Source of the DNA: Lentibacillus sp. CBA3610
GTDB lineage: Bacteria > Bacillota > Bacilli > Bacillales > Amphibacillaceae
DNA length: 64,000 nucleotides
Assembly (NCBI RefSeq): GCF_013373365.1
Contig: NZ_CP035925.1
Location: 3,844,001-3,908,000, forward strand
Direction of reading: 5' to 3'
This document shows positions 8,731 through 17,223 of this stretch, piece by piece (position 1 is the first letter of the stretch; every line of letters begins with the position of its first letter). Under the pieces are notes generated by a model that made no database searches, had not been told where the DNA came from, and was given only the letters and a program-made list of their open reading frames with translations. The position numbers were made by a program, and so were the translations under genes.

Positions 8731-8981
8731 AAATGTGTTCATTTTTATTACGGTGAAGCGACACGAGCAGAAGGAAAAAGACACGTGGGTTTAGGTCATG
8801 TTATACAGGCTGTGATCAAGAAGTGATAAATAGCAACTTCTGATCGGATAAGTGCCTGTTTACCGAACTGGCAATATGTTAGAAGATTGATCAGTGATTG
8901 ATCGTTACCGTATTAGCAAGGTTAAAACTGGCATATATTTTACAAGTGGATAGTATGGATTAATTAAATAATTGTATTTTT

Positions 8982-9064
8982 CTTATCCAGAGAGGTTGAG
9001 GGACTGGACCTCAGCAACAGACATTTATACTGTGCTAATTCCAGAGGCGTATGCTGAAGATAAG
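8982..9064 (+). promoter_or_regulatory. SAM-I (S-box) riboswitch, shortened and orphaned
   Basis: CTTATCCAGAGAGGTTGAGGGACTGG, GCAACAG, TGTGCTAATTCCA and the closing GATAAG (9059-9064) are S-box landmarks. The middle segment between GACTGG and GCAAC is shorter than in the two copies at 46.3 and 46.6 kb. No gene follows on this strand; the next gene (9137) is convergent. It probably lost its gene. Confidence 0.75.
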
Positions 9065-9095
9065 CGAAACAGCAGCGCCATCACGATCAGTTCAT

Positions 9096-9132
9096 AAAAG
9101 CAGGAAGAAAAATAATTTTTCTTCCTGCTTTT
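9096..9132. terminator. Bidirectional terminator
   Basis: AAAAGCAGGAAGAAAAA pairs with TTTTTCTTCCTGCTTTT. T-rich on both sides, it closes the minus-strand MBL gene and any transcript from the S-box. A close copy lies at 15756. Confidence 0.8.
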
Positions 9133-9136
9133 ATTG

Positions 9137-9916
9137 TTAAAATGAGTAGGATTCACCGTCTTCCGGAACTGATATATTAGATGATATTCCTTTTTCACTT
9201 ATGAAGTTTTTTAATTCGTCTCTTGATAGTGTCCAATGATTGACAGCTTCCATATGCACCGTAATAATCTTTGCGTTAGGGGCAGCCTGGTACACTTCAT
9301 AGACATCATCTTTGCCCATGACGAGAGAACCGCCTTCCAGGAATTGATTATCGCCAGCATTGAGTACAATGATTTCAGGTTTGTGTGTTTCGATTTCTTT
9401 CTGAACCTTATCATTCCAAACCGTATCACCAGCTACATATAGCGTTTTTTCGTTTGAGTGCCTGAAAACAACGCCACATACGTTACCAGCAAGTTCTATC
9501 AATTCACCTCTGCCATGCTCGCCCTTTGTTTTCGTTAATTGGATGCCTGCAAAAACGGTATCCTTTTGTAAAACCTCGACATTTTTGAAACCGGTGCTTC
9601 GAATTTCTGTCGCATCTTCTTCATTTTGCGCAAACAATTTTATATCTTTTGGAAGTGCCTCTTTGGCAGCATCATCCCAGTGGTCTAAATGAAGATGGGT
9701 AACAATGATGGCATCAACATGATTAATTATATGATCAATAGACGTCGGTAAATCAACTAACGGATTATTTTGATCTTGTCTTGGTGCATCAGGAAAGCCT
9801 ACACGAGGTCCAAAAGGCGGGAAGGCCCCTTTTTCCGCTAACATTGGATCGATTAAAAACTTTTTCCCCGCATATTCAACAACCAGCGTTGCATTGCGAA
9901 TTTGTTGTATATTCAT
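9137..9916 (-). CDS. MBL-fold metal-dependent hydrolase (UlaG-like)
   Basis: 259 residues, start ATG behind an AAAGGAGG site (minus strand, about 9925). The metal-binding motif THLHLDHWDD lies near residues 73-82, with GEHGRGE, a further VAGDTVWND and a late VHMEAVNHW histidine. This set resembles the UlaG-like lactonase/YtkL group. The substrate is unknown. The gene is divergent from an Lrp-family regulator with 115 bp between starts, so shared control is possible. Its last 21 residues and terminator are nearly duplicated at 15756-15860 (see the chimera there). Confidence 0.8.
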   Translation of the reverse strand: MNIQQIRNATLVVEYAGKKFLIDPMLAEKGAFPPFGPRVGFPDAPRQDQNNPLVDLPTSIDHIINHVDAIIVTHLHLDHWDDAAKEALPKDIKLFAQNEEDATEIRSTGFKNVEVLQKDTVFAGIQLTKTKGEHGRGELIELAGNVCGVVFRHSNEKTLYVAGDTVWNDKVQKEIETHKPEIIVLNAGDNQFLEGGSLVMGKDDVYEVYQAAPNAKIITVHMEAVNHWTLSRDELKNFISEKGISSNISVPEDGESYSF

Positions 9917-10031
9917 GGTAAACCTCCTTTGCTTTTATTTATATCTATTATATATTATCATCAATGAAAGAATACATGGATGAAATCAAGTCTTTTTGCC
10001 GTTCAACTTGAAACTTGAAAGGATTTGAAAA

Positions 10032-10454
10032 ATGTTAGATGAGACAGATAAGCGTATCCTTGATGAATTATCCAATAACAGTCGTATCTCTATGAAAGAT
10101 TTGGGTGAAAAAGTCCATTTGACCGGACAGGCTGCTGCAGATAGAGTAGCCAAACTGGAAGACAATGGTGTGATTGAGGGATATACCATAAAGGTTAACC
10201 AAGCCAAATTAGGGTATGTTGTACATGCCTTTATTACGGTCATGACACAAACGATTCACCATCAACCTTATCTCTCCTTTATAAAAACACAGGAACAATA
10301 TATTATAGATAACTACAAAATCAGTGGAGAGGGCTGTTACCTTCTTGAATGTAAATTTCCATCCAATGAGGTATTAGATAGATTTTTAGAAGATTTAAAT
10401 GAATATGCGAACTATAAATTATCGATTGTTATTAAAAATAGTGCAGAAAGATAG
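10032..10454 (+). CDS. Lrp/AsnC-family transcriptional regulator
   Basis: 140 residues. N-terminal winged helix (LDETDKRILDELSNNSRISMKDLGEKVHLTGQAAADRVAKLEDNGVI), then a RAM-like ligand-binding domain with the YKISGEGCYLLE core. Length and order match LrpC-type regulators, which bind amino acids and form octamers. The start follows AAAGGA. Divergent from the MBL hydrolase, so it may control that gene as well as itself; no operator could be defined. Confidence 0.88.
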   Translation: MLDETDKRILDELSNNSRISMKDLGEKVHLTGQAAADRVAKLEDNGVIEGYTIKVNQAKLGYVVHAFITVMTQTIHHQPYLSFIKTQEQYIIDNYKISGEGCYLLECKFPSNEVLDRFLEDLNEYANYKLSIVIKNSAER

Positions 10455-10817
10455 CGTGTTAGAACAGTTCTATACTTCAAGTAAGTAAAGCTTCTCCTGC
10501 AGCTGCTTCTTTTCCGGTAATATGAAAACAGCAGGGTTTTTCCCTTTGTTTTTTCTTTTAAATTGATTGAAGTTAGCATAAGCAACCATTATGTTTGTTA
10601 TTTAGGTGGAAGGATAATGACAATCTAATTTATAACGCCTAAAACGAACTAATAATGACACCGGTGCCTCCAAAGGCAGCTATCATCCAGTCAATATTAC
10701 TATCCTGCGCCAGTTCTTCACAAAGCTACTAAAGTGTCGCTCGCTAATCAGGAAGGTTCCTGAAAACTTCCCTGCATTCTTCATTGTTCTTTAAAGTTTT
10801 TACAATAATAAATGTCA
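10455..10817. other. Non-coding stretch with a faint gene trace
   Basis: No intact gene. A minus-strand trace near 10610-10715 reads LAQDSNIDWMIAAFGGTGV, which looks like the end of a decayed protein of unknown family. Nothing else is supported. Confidence 0.35.
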
Positions 10818-10835
10818 TTTTCATCAAATTTTCAT
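10818..10835 (+). promoter_or_regulatory. Direct-repeat operator upstream of the thioredoxin-like gene
   Basis: TTTTCAT at 10818-10824 and again at 10829-10835, an 11-bp period, the geometry bound by OmpR/PhoB-family regulators. The same block TCATCAAATTTTCATATTG recurs at 11731. A linked OmpR-family regulator is encoded at 13258. Confidence 0.55.
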
Positions 10836-10984
10836 ATTGGTCTTGTACTGTGAATAATGAGGGAAATCATGGCTTGGTAAATTCCGGGTTGTTTAACGAG
10901 ATCATTACGCAGCTTGCCGGGTTTTCTTTTTAACGTCACGGTTACGTAAATAACAGTATGCGAAAGGTTTGGAGGTTACAGGCA

Positions 10985-11581
10985 ATGAAAAAAGCGATTC
11001 TTGTCCTTGTTGTTGTGGGCATGTTTGGATGGACTGTTTATGATTTTACAAGTTCAACTGGTGAAACGTCCGTTGAAGAAAATAATAGTTCGGATGGTGC
11101 CAAAATCACATCACCACCGTCTGCCGGGGAAGAAAGTCAGGTCGAGGAGTCCGATGAAATAGGGCTTTCTGTTGGACAAATTGCACCAGACTTTACATTA
11201 GAGACACTTGAGGGAGAAACGGTACAATTGTCTGACTATCGGGGTCAGCGTGTCATCGTCAACTTCTGGGCTACCTGGTGTCCGCCATGCAGGGCAGAGA
11301 TTCCCGACTTTCAAAAGCTGTATGAGAATAAGGATGTGGAAATTTTAGCAGTTGATTTGACAGAAACGGAGACAAGCATAGAGGATGTTCGGGCGTTTGT
11401 GAAAGAATATGACATGACATTCCCGGTGCCGATGGATGAAAATTCCGATGTTTCAGAAACGTATCAGGTTATGGCATATCCGACTTCTTATATGATTGAT
11501 TCCAGCGGTCATATACAATACGTTGCAATGGGCGCAATGAATTACGACCTTATGGTTCAGGAATTGGAAAAGATGGAATAG
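10985..11581 (+). CDS. ResA/TlpA-like membrane-anchored thiol-disulfide oxidoreductase
   Basis: 198 residues from ATG 10985, favoured over an upstream start by GGAGG at 10970. An N-terminal membrane anchor (residues 4-20) is followed by a Ser/Glu-rich linker, then an AhpC/TSA-type thioredoxin fold with NFWATWCPPCRAEIP (Cys99, Cys102) and a cis-Pro (YPTSY). It should act outside the membrane, reducing disulfides in apocytochrome c or other exported proteins, with electrons from CcdA encoded 1.5 kb downstream. A direct-repeat operator lies 150 bp upstream. Redox partner inferred from context. Confidence 0.88.
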   Translation: MKKAILVLVVVGMFGWTVYDFTSSTGETSVEENNSSDGAKITSPPSAGEESQVEESDEIGLSVGQIAPDFTLETLEGETVQLSDYRGQRVIVNFWATWCPPCRAEIPDFQKLYENKDVEILAVDLTETETSIEDVRAFVKEYDMTFPVPMDENSDVSETYQVMAYPTSYMIDSSGHIQYVAMGAMNYDLMVQELEKME

Positions 11582-11728
11582 ATGCAAGTACCTATCGTGA
11601 GGCAGCGCGAACGGCTGTGTATATTTGCCATAGAACAGTTGAAACCATTGTAAAAAAATACCTGATAAGCAGTGGAGGATTTTGATCATACCATGCCTTG
11701 ATTGCTTTTTTTGGTCAAATAAAGTACC

Positions 11729-11745
11729 ATTCATCAAATTTTCAT
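11729..11745 (+). promoter_or_regulatory. Direct-repeat operator upstream of the membrane protein/ccdA genes
   Basis: ATTCAT (11729-11734) and TTTTCAT (11739-11745) again have an 11-bp period within the block shared with 10821-10839. A TATTATAT -10-like sequence follows (about 11755-11762). Likely the same regulator acts on both promoters. Confidence 0.55.
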
Positions 11746-11794
11746 ATTGCTCGTGTATTATATGGTACGAGGTACGAATGGGAGGAATCATTTC

Positions 11795-12442
11795 GTGGTG
11801 ATAACAAGTAAATTAATGTCAATCGGGATGATGGTTTTCAGTTTCGCGATTGGGTTCATTATCCTGGTGATGCTTGGTGAATTGTCAAAGGAACAACGAA
11901 AAATCTATCTGGAAGAAATGATTTCACAGCTCGTTAACCTGATCATCTTTGTCTGGGTAGGAAAAATCATATTGAATTTCCCTGTTTTTATAGAGGATCC
12001 GCTGACCATACTGGCATATCCCAGTGGTTCGGATTCATTTTATCTGGCTGTACTTTTCAGTGCGGTGTTGTTTCTTTATAAATCATCAAAGTGGCAGCTG
12101 GATACGCTGGTCTTCCTGGAATCCTTCCTGCTTGTATTATTGACCGCATCTTTTGCATATGAATTTAGTCAATACATATGGAACGATAATCAATTTGCCT
12201 TCGGGTATCTGATTCTACTGACCGTTCTCTGGTTATTATTTATTTTTATGCAAAATCGTTTTTCTTCGGGTACGTCAATCCTTGTTATATTAACTGTTTG
12301 GTCTCTTGGCGTTCTATTATTATTGTCTATTCAGCCATTTGTAACTGTATTTGGCTATATGATCACACCATGGTTCTTGGGTCTTTTTTTCGTCACCGGT
12401 TTTTCATTTATTCTATATTGTAAAAGAAAGAGGGGATCGTAA
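11795..12442 (+). CDS. Multi-pass membrane protein of unknown function next to ccdA
   Basis: About 215 residues from GTG 11795, chosen because GGGAGG precedes it; an in-frame start at 11747 lies within the promoter. Five to six strongly hydrophobic helices are visible (for example SIGMMVFSFAIGFIILVML near the start, and LLFIFM, LVILTVWSLGVLLLLS, WFLGLFFVTGFSFILY near the end) and the protein ends in KRKRGS. I do not recognise a family. Its stop overlaps the ccdA start (TAATG), so the two are co-translated. A role in thiol-redox or cytochrome assembly is inferred from context only. Confidence 0.65.
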   Translation: MVITSKLMSIGMMVFSFAIGFIILVMLGELSKEQRKIYLEEMISQLVNLIIFVWVGKIILNFPVFIEDPLTILAYPSGSDSFYLAVLFSAVLFLYKSSKWQLDTLVFLESFLLVLLTASFAYEFSQYIWNDNQFAFGYLILLTVLWLLFIFMQNRFSSGTSILVILTVWSLGVLLLLSIQPFVTVFGYMITPWFLGLFFVTGFSFILYCKRKRGS

Positions 12443-13200
12443 TGGGTGGAATTGAAGCAGACACAATGTTAATCGCAGGAATGTTTCTGGCGGTGGGTGC
12501 AGGTGCCTTGTCCTTTCTGTCACCGTGCGTGCTGCCGATTTTCCCGGCTTATATGTCGTATATTACCGGTATCAGTGTAAAAGAATTGCAGGGAGATCAG
12601 AATACGAAAATTCGCCGGCAGTTATTAAGTCATTCACTCATCTTTCTGTTGGCGGTTTCCCTGGTATTTATCAGTTTGGGGGCAAGTGCCTCATTTTTAG
12701 GCAAGTGGGCACAGGATTTGCTCGTTGGGGAATCCGGGCTGCTTATTCAGCGTATTGCCGGTATTCTTATTATTGTGATGGGCTTATTTGTTGCCGGTTG
12801 GATTACCATTCCATCATTGATGAAGGAAAAACGATATCAATTCTCCAAAAGGCCGGCGGGGTATATCGGGACATTTTTTATCGGACTTGGCTTTGCGGCA
12901 GGTTGGACGCCATGTATAGGGCCGATTTTCGGGTCAATTTTGCTTCTGGCCGCCAGTAATCCCGGTCAGGGTGTATTTTACACGATCATGTATGTAATTG
13001 GTTTTGCATTACCGTTTCTTTTGCTGACGTTTTTCCTCGGTTCAACCAAATGGATTGTCAGACACAGCCAGGTGATCATGAAAGTTGGCGGCGTGATTAT
13101 GATTATGATGGGCCTGGTGTTATTTTTCGGGTTGATGCCGATTATTTCAGGTTTCCTGCTTGATCTGGTGGAGGGTACGTGGTTATCTGAATTGGGATGA
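12442..13200 (+). CDS. ccdA: CcdA thiol-disulfide transport membrane protein
   Basis: 252 residues with six to seven membrane helices. The two redox cysteines are in the expected motifs: FLSPCVLPIFPAYMSYITG (Cys29) and GWTPCIGP (Cys158). CcdA carries electrons from cytoplasmic thioredoxin to extracytoplasmic thioredoxin-like proteins such as ResA or StoA; the ResA-like protein at 10985 is the natural partner. The start overlaps the preceding stop by one base. The direct-repeat operator at 11729 probably serves this pair of genes. Confidence 0.92.
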   Translation: MGGIEADTMLIAGMFLAVGAGALSFLSPCVLPIFPAYMSYITGISVKELQGDQNTKIRRQLLSHSLIFLLAVSLVFISLGASASFLGKWAQDLLVGESGLLIQRIAGILIIVMGLFVAGWITIPSLMKEKRYQFSKRPAGYIGTFFIGLGFAAGWTPCIGPIFGSILLLAASNPGQGVFYTIMYVIGFALPFLLLTFFLGSTKWIVRHSQVIMKVGGVIMIMMGLVLFFGLMPIISGFLLDLVEGTWLSELG

Positions 13201-13257
13201 TAAGTCGTGTGAAATCAATTTTTACTGTCATAATAGTACAATTAACTTGAGGTGGTC

Positions 13258-13944
13258 ATGGTGAAACAAACCATTCTAGTAGTTGAAGATGACAAGATGA
13301 TTCGTGAACTAATCAACATTTATCTCGAAAAAGCAGGGTATGACGTTATTGAGGCTGCAGATGGACAAGAGGCCAAGCAGGCATTTTTGACGTATCATCC
13401 TTGTCTGATTGTGCTTGATTTAATGCTTCCCAAAATGAGTGGAGAAGCCTTCTGTACATGGGTGAGGGAGCAGGAGCGAAATGAAGTGTCAGTTATAATG
13501 GTTTCCGCCAAAGCACGCACAAATGATAAAATAAACGGCTTGAAGATGGGTGCGGATGATTATTTAACGAAGCCATTCGATCCTGATGAACTTGTCGCAC
13601 ATGTTGAGGCTGTTTTGCGAAGGACAGGACAATTTTGTCAAAAGATTGCATATGGCGGGCTGTGCATTAAACCACGCAAAGGCGAAGTATTGCTTTTTGA
13701 CCAACAGCTGGATTTGACGAAACACGAATTTAATCTGCTCTATTATTTTATGGAGAATCCGAATGTTGTCCTCTCCAGGGAAGATTTGATTAACCAGTTG
13801 TACCCATATGCTGATAAGACAATATTGGACCGTACAATTGACGCACATATTAAAAAACTCCGCGAGAAAATTGAAGACAAGCCATCCTATCCGAAACGAA
13901 TATTAACCGTCCGGGGAATGGGGTATAAATTTGCTGATGAGTAA
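13258..13944 (+). CDS. OmpR-family response regulator
   Basis: About 229 residues. The receiver domain has the acidic pair (VVEDD), phospho-acceptor Asp54 in VLDLMLP and the conserved lysine in DDYLTKPF. The C-terminal winged helix contains LTKHEFNLLYYFMENPNVVLSRE, TIDAHIKKLREK and TVRGMGYKF. Start ATG 13258 or GTG 13261; GAGGTGG just upstream fits either. It overlaps the kinase gene by 8 bp. The likely targets are the 11-bp direct repeats at 10818 and 11729, which would tie it to thiol-redox control. The signal is unknown. Confidence 0.92.
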   Translation: MVKQTILVVEDDKMIRELINIYLEKAGYDVIEAADGQEAKQAFLTYHPCLIVLDLMLPKMSGEAFCTWVREQERNEVSVIMVSAKARTNDKINGLKMGADDYLTKPFDPDELVAHVEAVLRRTGQFCQKIAYGGLCIKPRKGEVLLFDQQLDLTKHEFNLLYYFMENPNVVLSREDLINQLYPYADKTILDRTIDAHIKKLREKIEDKPSYPKRILTVRGMGYKFADE

Positions 13945-15025
13945 ACATAGAAAGTCCTGGCTGCCAAAACAGTTTCTGTGGCGTTTATCCATCACCAATA
14001 CAATTGTGATTACCGCATTTATTGTGTTAAGCGGGTGGTCCATCTATCATGCTGCATGTTCATTGGCTGACGGGATGGGGTCGATGAATGCACAAAAACA
14101 GGGGCAATTTGAAGCAGTACTCTTTCAATACTTGTGGATTTTCAGTGCTGCCGCAATCGTAACCGGCAGTTTAACCCATTTTTATATAACGAGAAAATTG
14201 ACGGAGCCATTAAAAAAGCTGATTGATTCGACAAAACGTATGAAATCAGGACACTATCCGAAACCGATTGAAGTTAAATCCAAGGATGAGACAGCTCAAT
14301 TGATTGGCCATTTTAATGATATGGTGTACCAGTTAAAAATGAATGAAGAGCATCGTCAGAAAGCTATTTCAGATCTGTCGCATGAATTCCGGACCCCTTT
14401 GTCAAACTTAAACGGCTATTTAAATGCATTAAGCAGTGGTGTGATTGACGGGGATGAAAAACTTTATCGGTCGCTCTATGATGAATCCCAGCGGCTTACC
14501 GACATGGTTAAACAACTGGAGCAATTGAAGGAATGGGACTATATCTCAAATCAGACGTTTTCCGAAAAAGAACCTGTCGACATGCATATGGCTGTCATGC
14601 AATCCGTTGAAATGTTTCATTGGACACTTGAAAATGCGGACATTTCGGTGGATGTCCATTCTGAATATGGCGTTGTCAATGTGGATGGTGGCGGCATTTT
14701 ACAGGTGATTGGTAATCTGCTTGATAATGCTGTTTCGTATTACCAGGGAACAGGTCCTATTTTTGTTAAAGGGGAAAAACTGGACAATATATACCGGGTG
14801 TCGGTTGCCGGACCGGGCCAAGCAATTCCTGCTGAAGAACTGGACAGGATATTTGAACGGTTTTATCGGACGGACACATCCAGAAGTTATTATTCAGGGG
14901 GAACAGGCCTTGGTCTCGCCATATCCAAAGAAATTGTTGAACATCACGGTGGGAAGATTGGTGCAGAGTCAGATGGGAATTTCCATACGTTCTGGTTTGC
15001 GCTGCCGCTTTGGAGTCAAACCTGA
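13937..15025 (+). CDS. Sensor histidine kinase (HAMP-containing, two membrane segments)
   Basis: 362 residues from ATG 13937, which overlaps the regulator stop. Membrane helices at about 15-37 and 60-82 enclose only ~25 outside residues, so it likely senses within the membrane. A HAMP linker (83-135), the H-box SDLSHEFRTPL (His149), the N-box NLLDNAVSYY and GGTGLGLAISKEI follow. The G1 box reads VSVAGPGQAIPAEEL instead of the usual DxGxGI, so the ATP-contacting aspartate appears to be missing; activity may be altered. Forms a pair with the regulator upstream. Confidence 0.9.
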   Translation: MSKHRKSWLPKQFLWRLSITNTIVITAFIVLSGWSIYHAACSLADGMGSMNAQKQGQFEAVLFQYLWIFSAAAIVTGSLTHFYITRKLTEPLKKLIDSTKRMKSGHYPKPIEVKSKDETAQLIGHFNDMVYQLKMNEEHRQKAISDLSHEFRTPLSNLNGYLNALSSGVIDGDEKLYRSLYDESQRLTDMVKQLEQLKEWDYISNQTFSEKEPVDMHMAVMQSVEMFHWTLENADISVDVHSEYGVVNVDGGGILQVIGNLLDNAVSYYQGTGPIFVKGEKLDNIYRVSVAGPGQAIPAEELDRIFERFYRTDTSRSYYSGGTGLGLAISKEIVEHHGGKIGAESDGNFHTFWFALPLWSQT

Positions 15026-15066
15026 AAATAACTGCAAGCTGAAATAAACGATTTAAGAGGTGAATA

Positions 15067-15645
15067 GTGGTGGAAAACAAACGTTTTGATCCGAGGAATG
15101 CTGATAAATTAATGAGTGAGGAACGAAAAGCAGAATTACAACCTGAGAAAATAATTGAACAGTTACATGTAAACGAAGATGATACGGTAGCAGATTTAGG
15201 AGCAGGACCGGGCTTGTTTAGCCTTGCTTTAGCCCAGCTGACAAAAAGTGATGTTTATGCTGTGGATATTGAACCTGAAATGCTTGAAAGGCTTAAAAGG
15301 AATGCAGAAAAGGAAAGTATCGAAAACATTAAAGTTATTGAGAGTGATCTTGAAAATATTAAACTCGCTGATCATTCGGTAACCCGTGTTCTAAATACAT
15401 TTGTCATTCATGAGGTAACAGATATAAACCAGGCGATTTATGAAATGAAACGCATTCTTAAACCGGGAGGATATTTGTTATTAGTGGATTGGGAAGCTGT
15501 TGAAACGGAATCCGGGCCTCCGCTTGAAATAAGAATTCCATCTAAAGAAATGGATAACTTACTGAAAGACAATGGATTCAATACGGAATTATACTACCTG
15601 GATTCAGAACACTATGCCATTAAGGCGGGAAAAGAAGAGAATTAA
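15067..15645 (+). CDS. Class I SAM-dependent methyltransferase
   Basis: 192 residues. Start GTG 15067 or 15070 after AGAGGTGA. Motif I is VADLGAGPGLFSLALAQ, followed by the acidic strand-2 end (YAVDIEPEM), motif LNTFVIHEV and MKRILKPGGYLLLVDW. This is the UbiE/Methyltransf_11 group; the substrate is unknown. It follows the kinase by 41 bp and may be in the same transcript. The ends look intact. Confidence 0.85.
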   Translation: MVENKRFDPRNADKLMSEERKAELQPEKIIEQLHVNEDDTVADLGAGPGLFSLALAQLTKSDVYAVDIEPEMLERLKRNAEKESIENIKVIESDLENIKLADHSVTRVLNTFVIHEVTDINQAIYEMKRILKPGGYLLLVDWEAVETESGPPLEIRIPSKEMDNLLKDNGFNTELYYLDSEHYAIKAGKEEN

Positions 15646-15755
15646 GCATGTTTCATTATATACGGTTAAAACGAACAAATTTGCTAATGAAACAGTGAAC
15701 GCATTGGAAGCCGCATTGTAGAGGCAAAAGTTTGGAGTAATCCAGGACTTCAATT

Positions 15756-15792
15756 AAAAGCAGAAAGAAAAGGTATTTTTTCTTTCTGCTTT
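15756..15792. terminator. Bidirectional terminator, near-copy of 9096-9132
   Basis: AAAAGCAGAAAGAAAA pairs with TTTTCTTTCTGCTTT. Position and sequence match the terminator of the MBL gene at 9137, consistent with duplication of that 3' end. Confidence 0.8.
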
Positions 15793-15797
15793 AACTA

Positions 15798-15953
15798 TTA
15801 AAGTACATATGACTCACCGTCGTCCGGAACCGAAATATTCGAGGAGATGCCTTTTTCATCAATAAGGAGGTCTTGCTCCGTCCCTCCAGTTCCATGCAAT
15901 AATAGTAATGTCGGTTTCGATGGATCATTTCCTTTTTGGAAAATATGTTTCAT
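15798..15953 (-). pseudogene. Chimera: start of an MhqD-like esterase fused to the end of an MBL hydrolase
   Basis: 51 residues from ATG 15953 (minus strand, behind AAGGAG). The first ~30 (MKHIFQKGNDPSKP, then LLLLHGTGGTEQDLL) are the start of a MhqD/YodD-type alpha/beta-hydrolase, including the oxyanion HGTGG. Then without a break comes EKGISSNISVPDDGESY, nearly identical to the last residues of the MBL protein at 9137. The rest of the esterase, with its catalytic Ser and His, is missing. An in-frame deletion between an esterase gene and a second MBL gene explains it. Whether it is translated is unknown; it cannot be an active esterase. Confidence 0.75.
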
Positions 15954-15993
15954 GGTAATTCTCCTTTTCTTTATTATTTCTGATTTATCCGCG

Positions 15994-16318
15994 TCAACCC
16001 TCATATTCCTTTTCAAATACTTTTGTACTTCTAACTGTATCAATTGGTCGAACCAACTTTTCAATTTCCTCACGCTTAGCTTCACTTCCGACGGCGCCAT
16101 TGTCCTTTCAAAGGCAGTCAGCAGATTCATTAACAGGTGATTCTTTCGTGAACAAGTAGATGCCATATGTTCCTATGAGGATGAAATAAATCATATTAAA
16201 CATGGTTAAATAAACAATACCCTGATCTCCAAAAACAGCAAACCACATTGTGCTGGGGATTACATCCGTTACGATAAGGATTATGAACAAAAAGGGCGCT
16301 AAGCCAAAAACGGCAGAG
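15994..16318 (-). pseudogene. C-terminal remnant of a membrane protein
   Basis: Minus strand: LAPFLFIILIVTDVIPSTMW, then a second hydrophobic segment YLTMFNMIYFILIGTYGIYLFTKE, a stop, and in another frame EAKREEIEKLVRPIDT ending at 15994. This looks like the last two helices and cytoplasmic tail of a transporter-like protein with at least one frameshift. Family not recognised. It precedes the chimeric esterase on the same strand. Confidence 0.45.
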
Positions 16319-16447
16319 TTTTAGCATGGGGCGGACAAGTATTTGGACTGGTATTCAAGTGGGTGTTTATTGTATAGAGTTTGAGGTATATTGCGTCATC
16401 ATTAGGTTAAATCTAATCATGATATCCTAATCGGGGAGTGAAGGTGC

Positions 16448-16861
16448 ATGTTAAAACTGGAAACGGAAATTGAAGGGAAGAAAGCCTATTTTGGTGATGT
16501 GTACAGAATGTTCCGGTCCAATGGATAAACACTTTGCGGGAACTGGGAATATGACCGCGGGATGTTCGATATGGTCCTGTACCGGGAAGGCGGCGAGACG
16601 ATCTATATCAGAATTCCGTTTGACGTCATTGAAGGGGAGCTTGACAGTGCTAAGGCCTATTTGGAATTCCGGACGCCGTTTGTCATCAAGCATGTCGTAA
16701 ACACCGGTCTGGACTGGGATGGAAATTCATTGCTGACAACCACAGGATTCAATCAATTCCAAGCGCCTCTTGACAAAGATGGAAACATAACTGATAAGAG
16801 CCGTTGGGAAGCGGCCGGTGAGAAGGAAGTAGATAGAATCATCAATTCGATTGGCGTTTGA
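16448..16861 (+). pseudogene. yugN: YugN-family protein, interrupted by a stop codon
   Basis: From ATG 16448 one frame runs to 16861, about 137 codons, with a single TAA at 16526-16528. Around it the protein reads MFRSNG-stop-TLCGNWEYDRGMFD; family members have a tyrosine or similar residue there (LGYVIGGNWDYD in YugN as I recall it). The rest (RIPFDVIEGELDSAKAYLEF, HVVNTGLD, NQFQAPLDKDG) matches the whole family. Function of YugN-like proteins is unknown. A single nonsense mutation or a sequencing error. Confidence 0.8.
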
Positions 16862-16899
16862 AAATATCGTGATGCTATACGCCAGGAATGGCTGGTGGA

Positions 16900-16935
16900 G
16901 GAAGACGGATCTATAAGCTAAGTCTTCCTATTTTA
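16900..16935 (+). terminator. Terminator after yugN
   Basis: GGAAGAC (16900-16906) pairs with GTCTTCC (16922-16928), followed by TATTTT. Confidence 0.6.
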
Positions 16936-17223
16936 AGAAGAGCCAATCAAATCTGATTCGTTTTTTTTAATTATATGAAATAATCTTTTTATTTCCTTCT
17001 TTAACCCACTCTGCAGTATTTTAATGCTGTCAACAGGTGATTTGAATGAATTGTAAATCAGGTTTATGACAGAACTTCTGGCAGTTTTGAATTCTTTTGT
17101 AAAGGATGTGACTTAGCAGGAAAACGACGTCATAATGCATATATATTTCAAATGAACGGAACAATAAGCTGGAATGAACACAATATCCAATTCCTGGAAA
17201 TAAAGTGGTAAAGGAGAAGAAAC
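16936..17223. other. Intergenic region upstream of wrbA
   Basis: AT-rich, no gene. It must hold the wrbA promoter; I could not fix -35/-10 boxes with confidence. The wrbA ribosome binding site is AAAGGAGAAG at about 17209. Confidence 0.4.
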
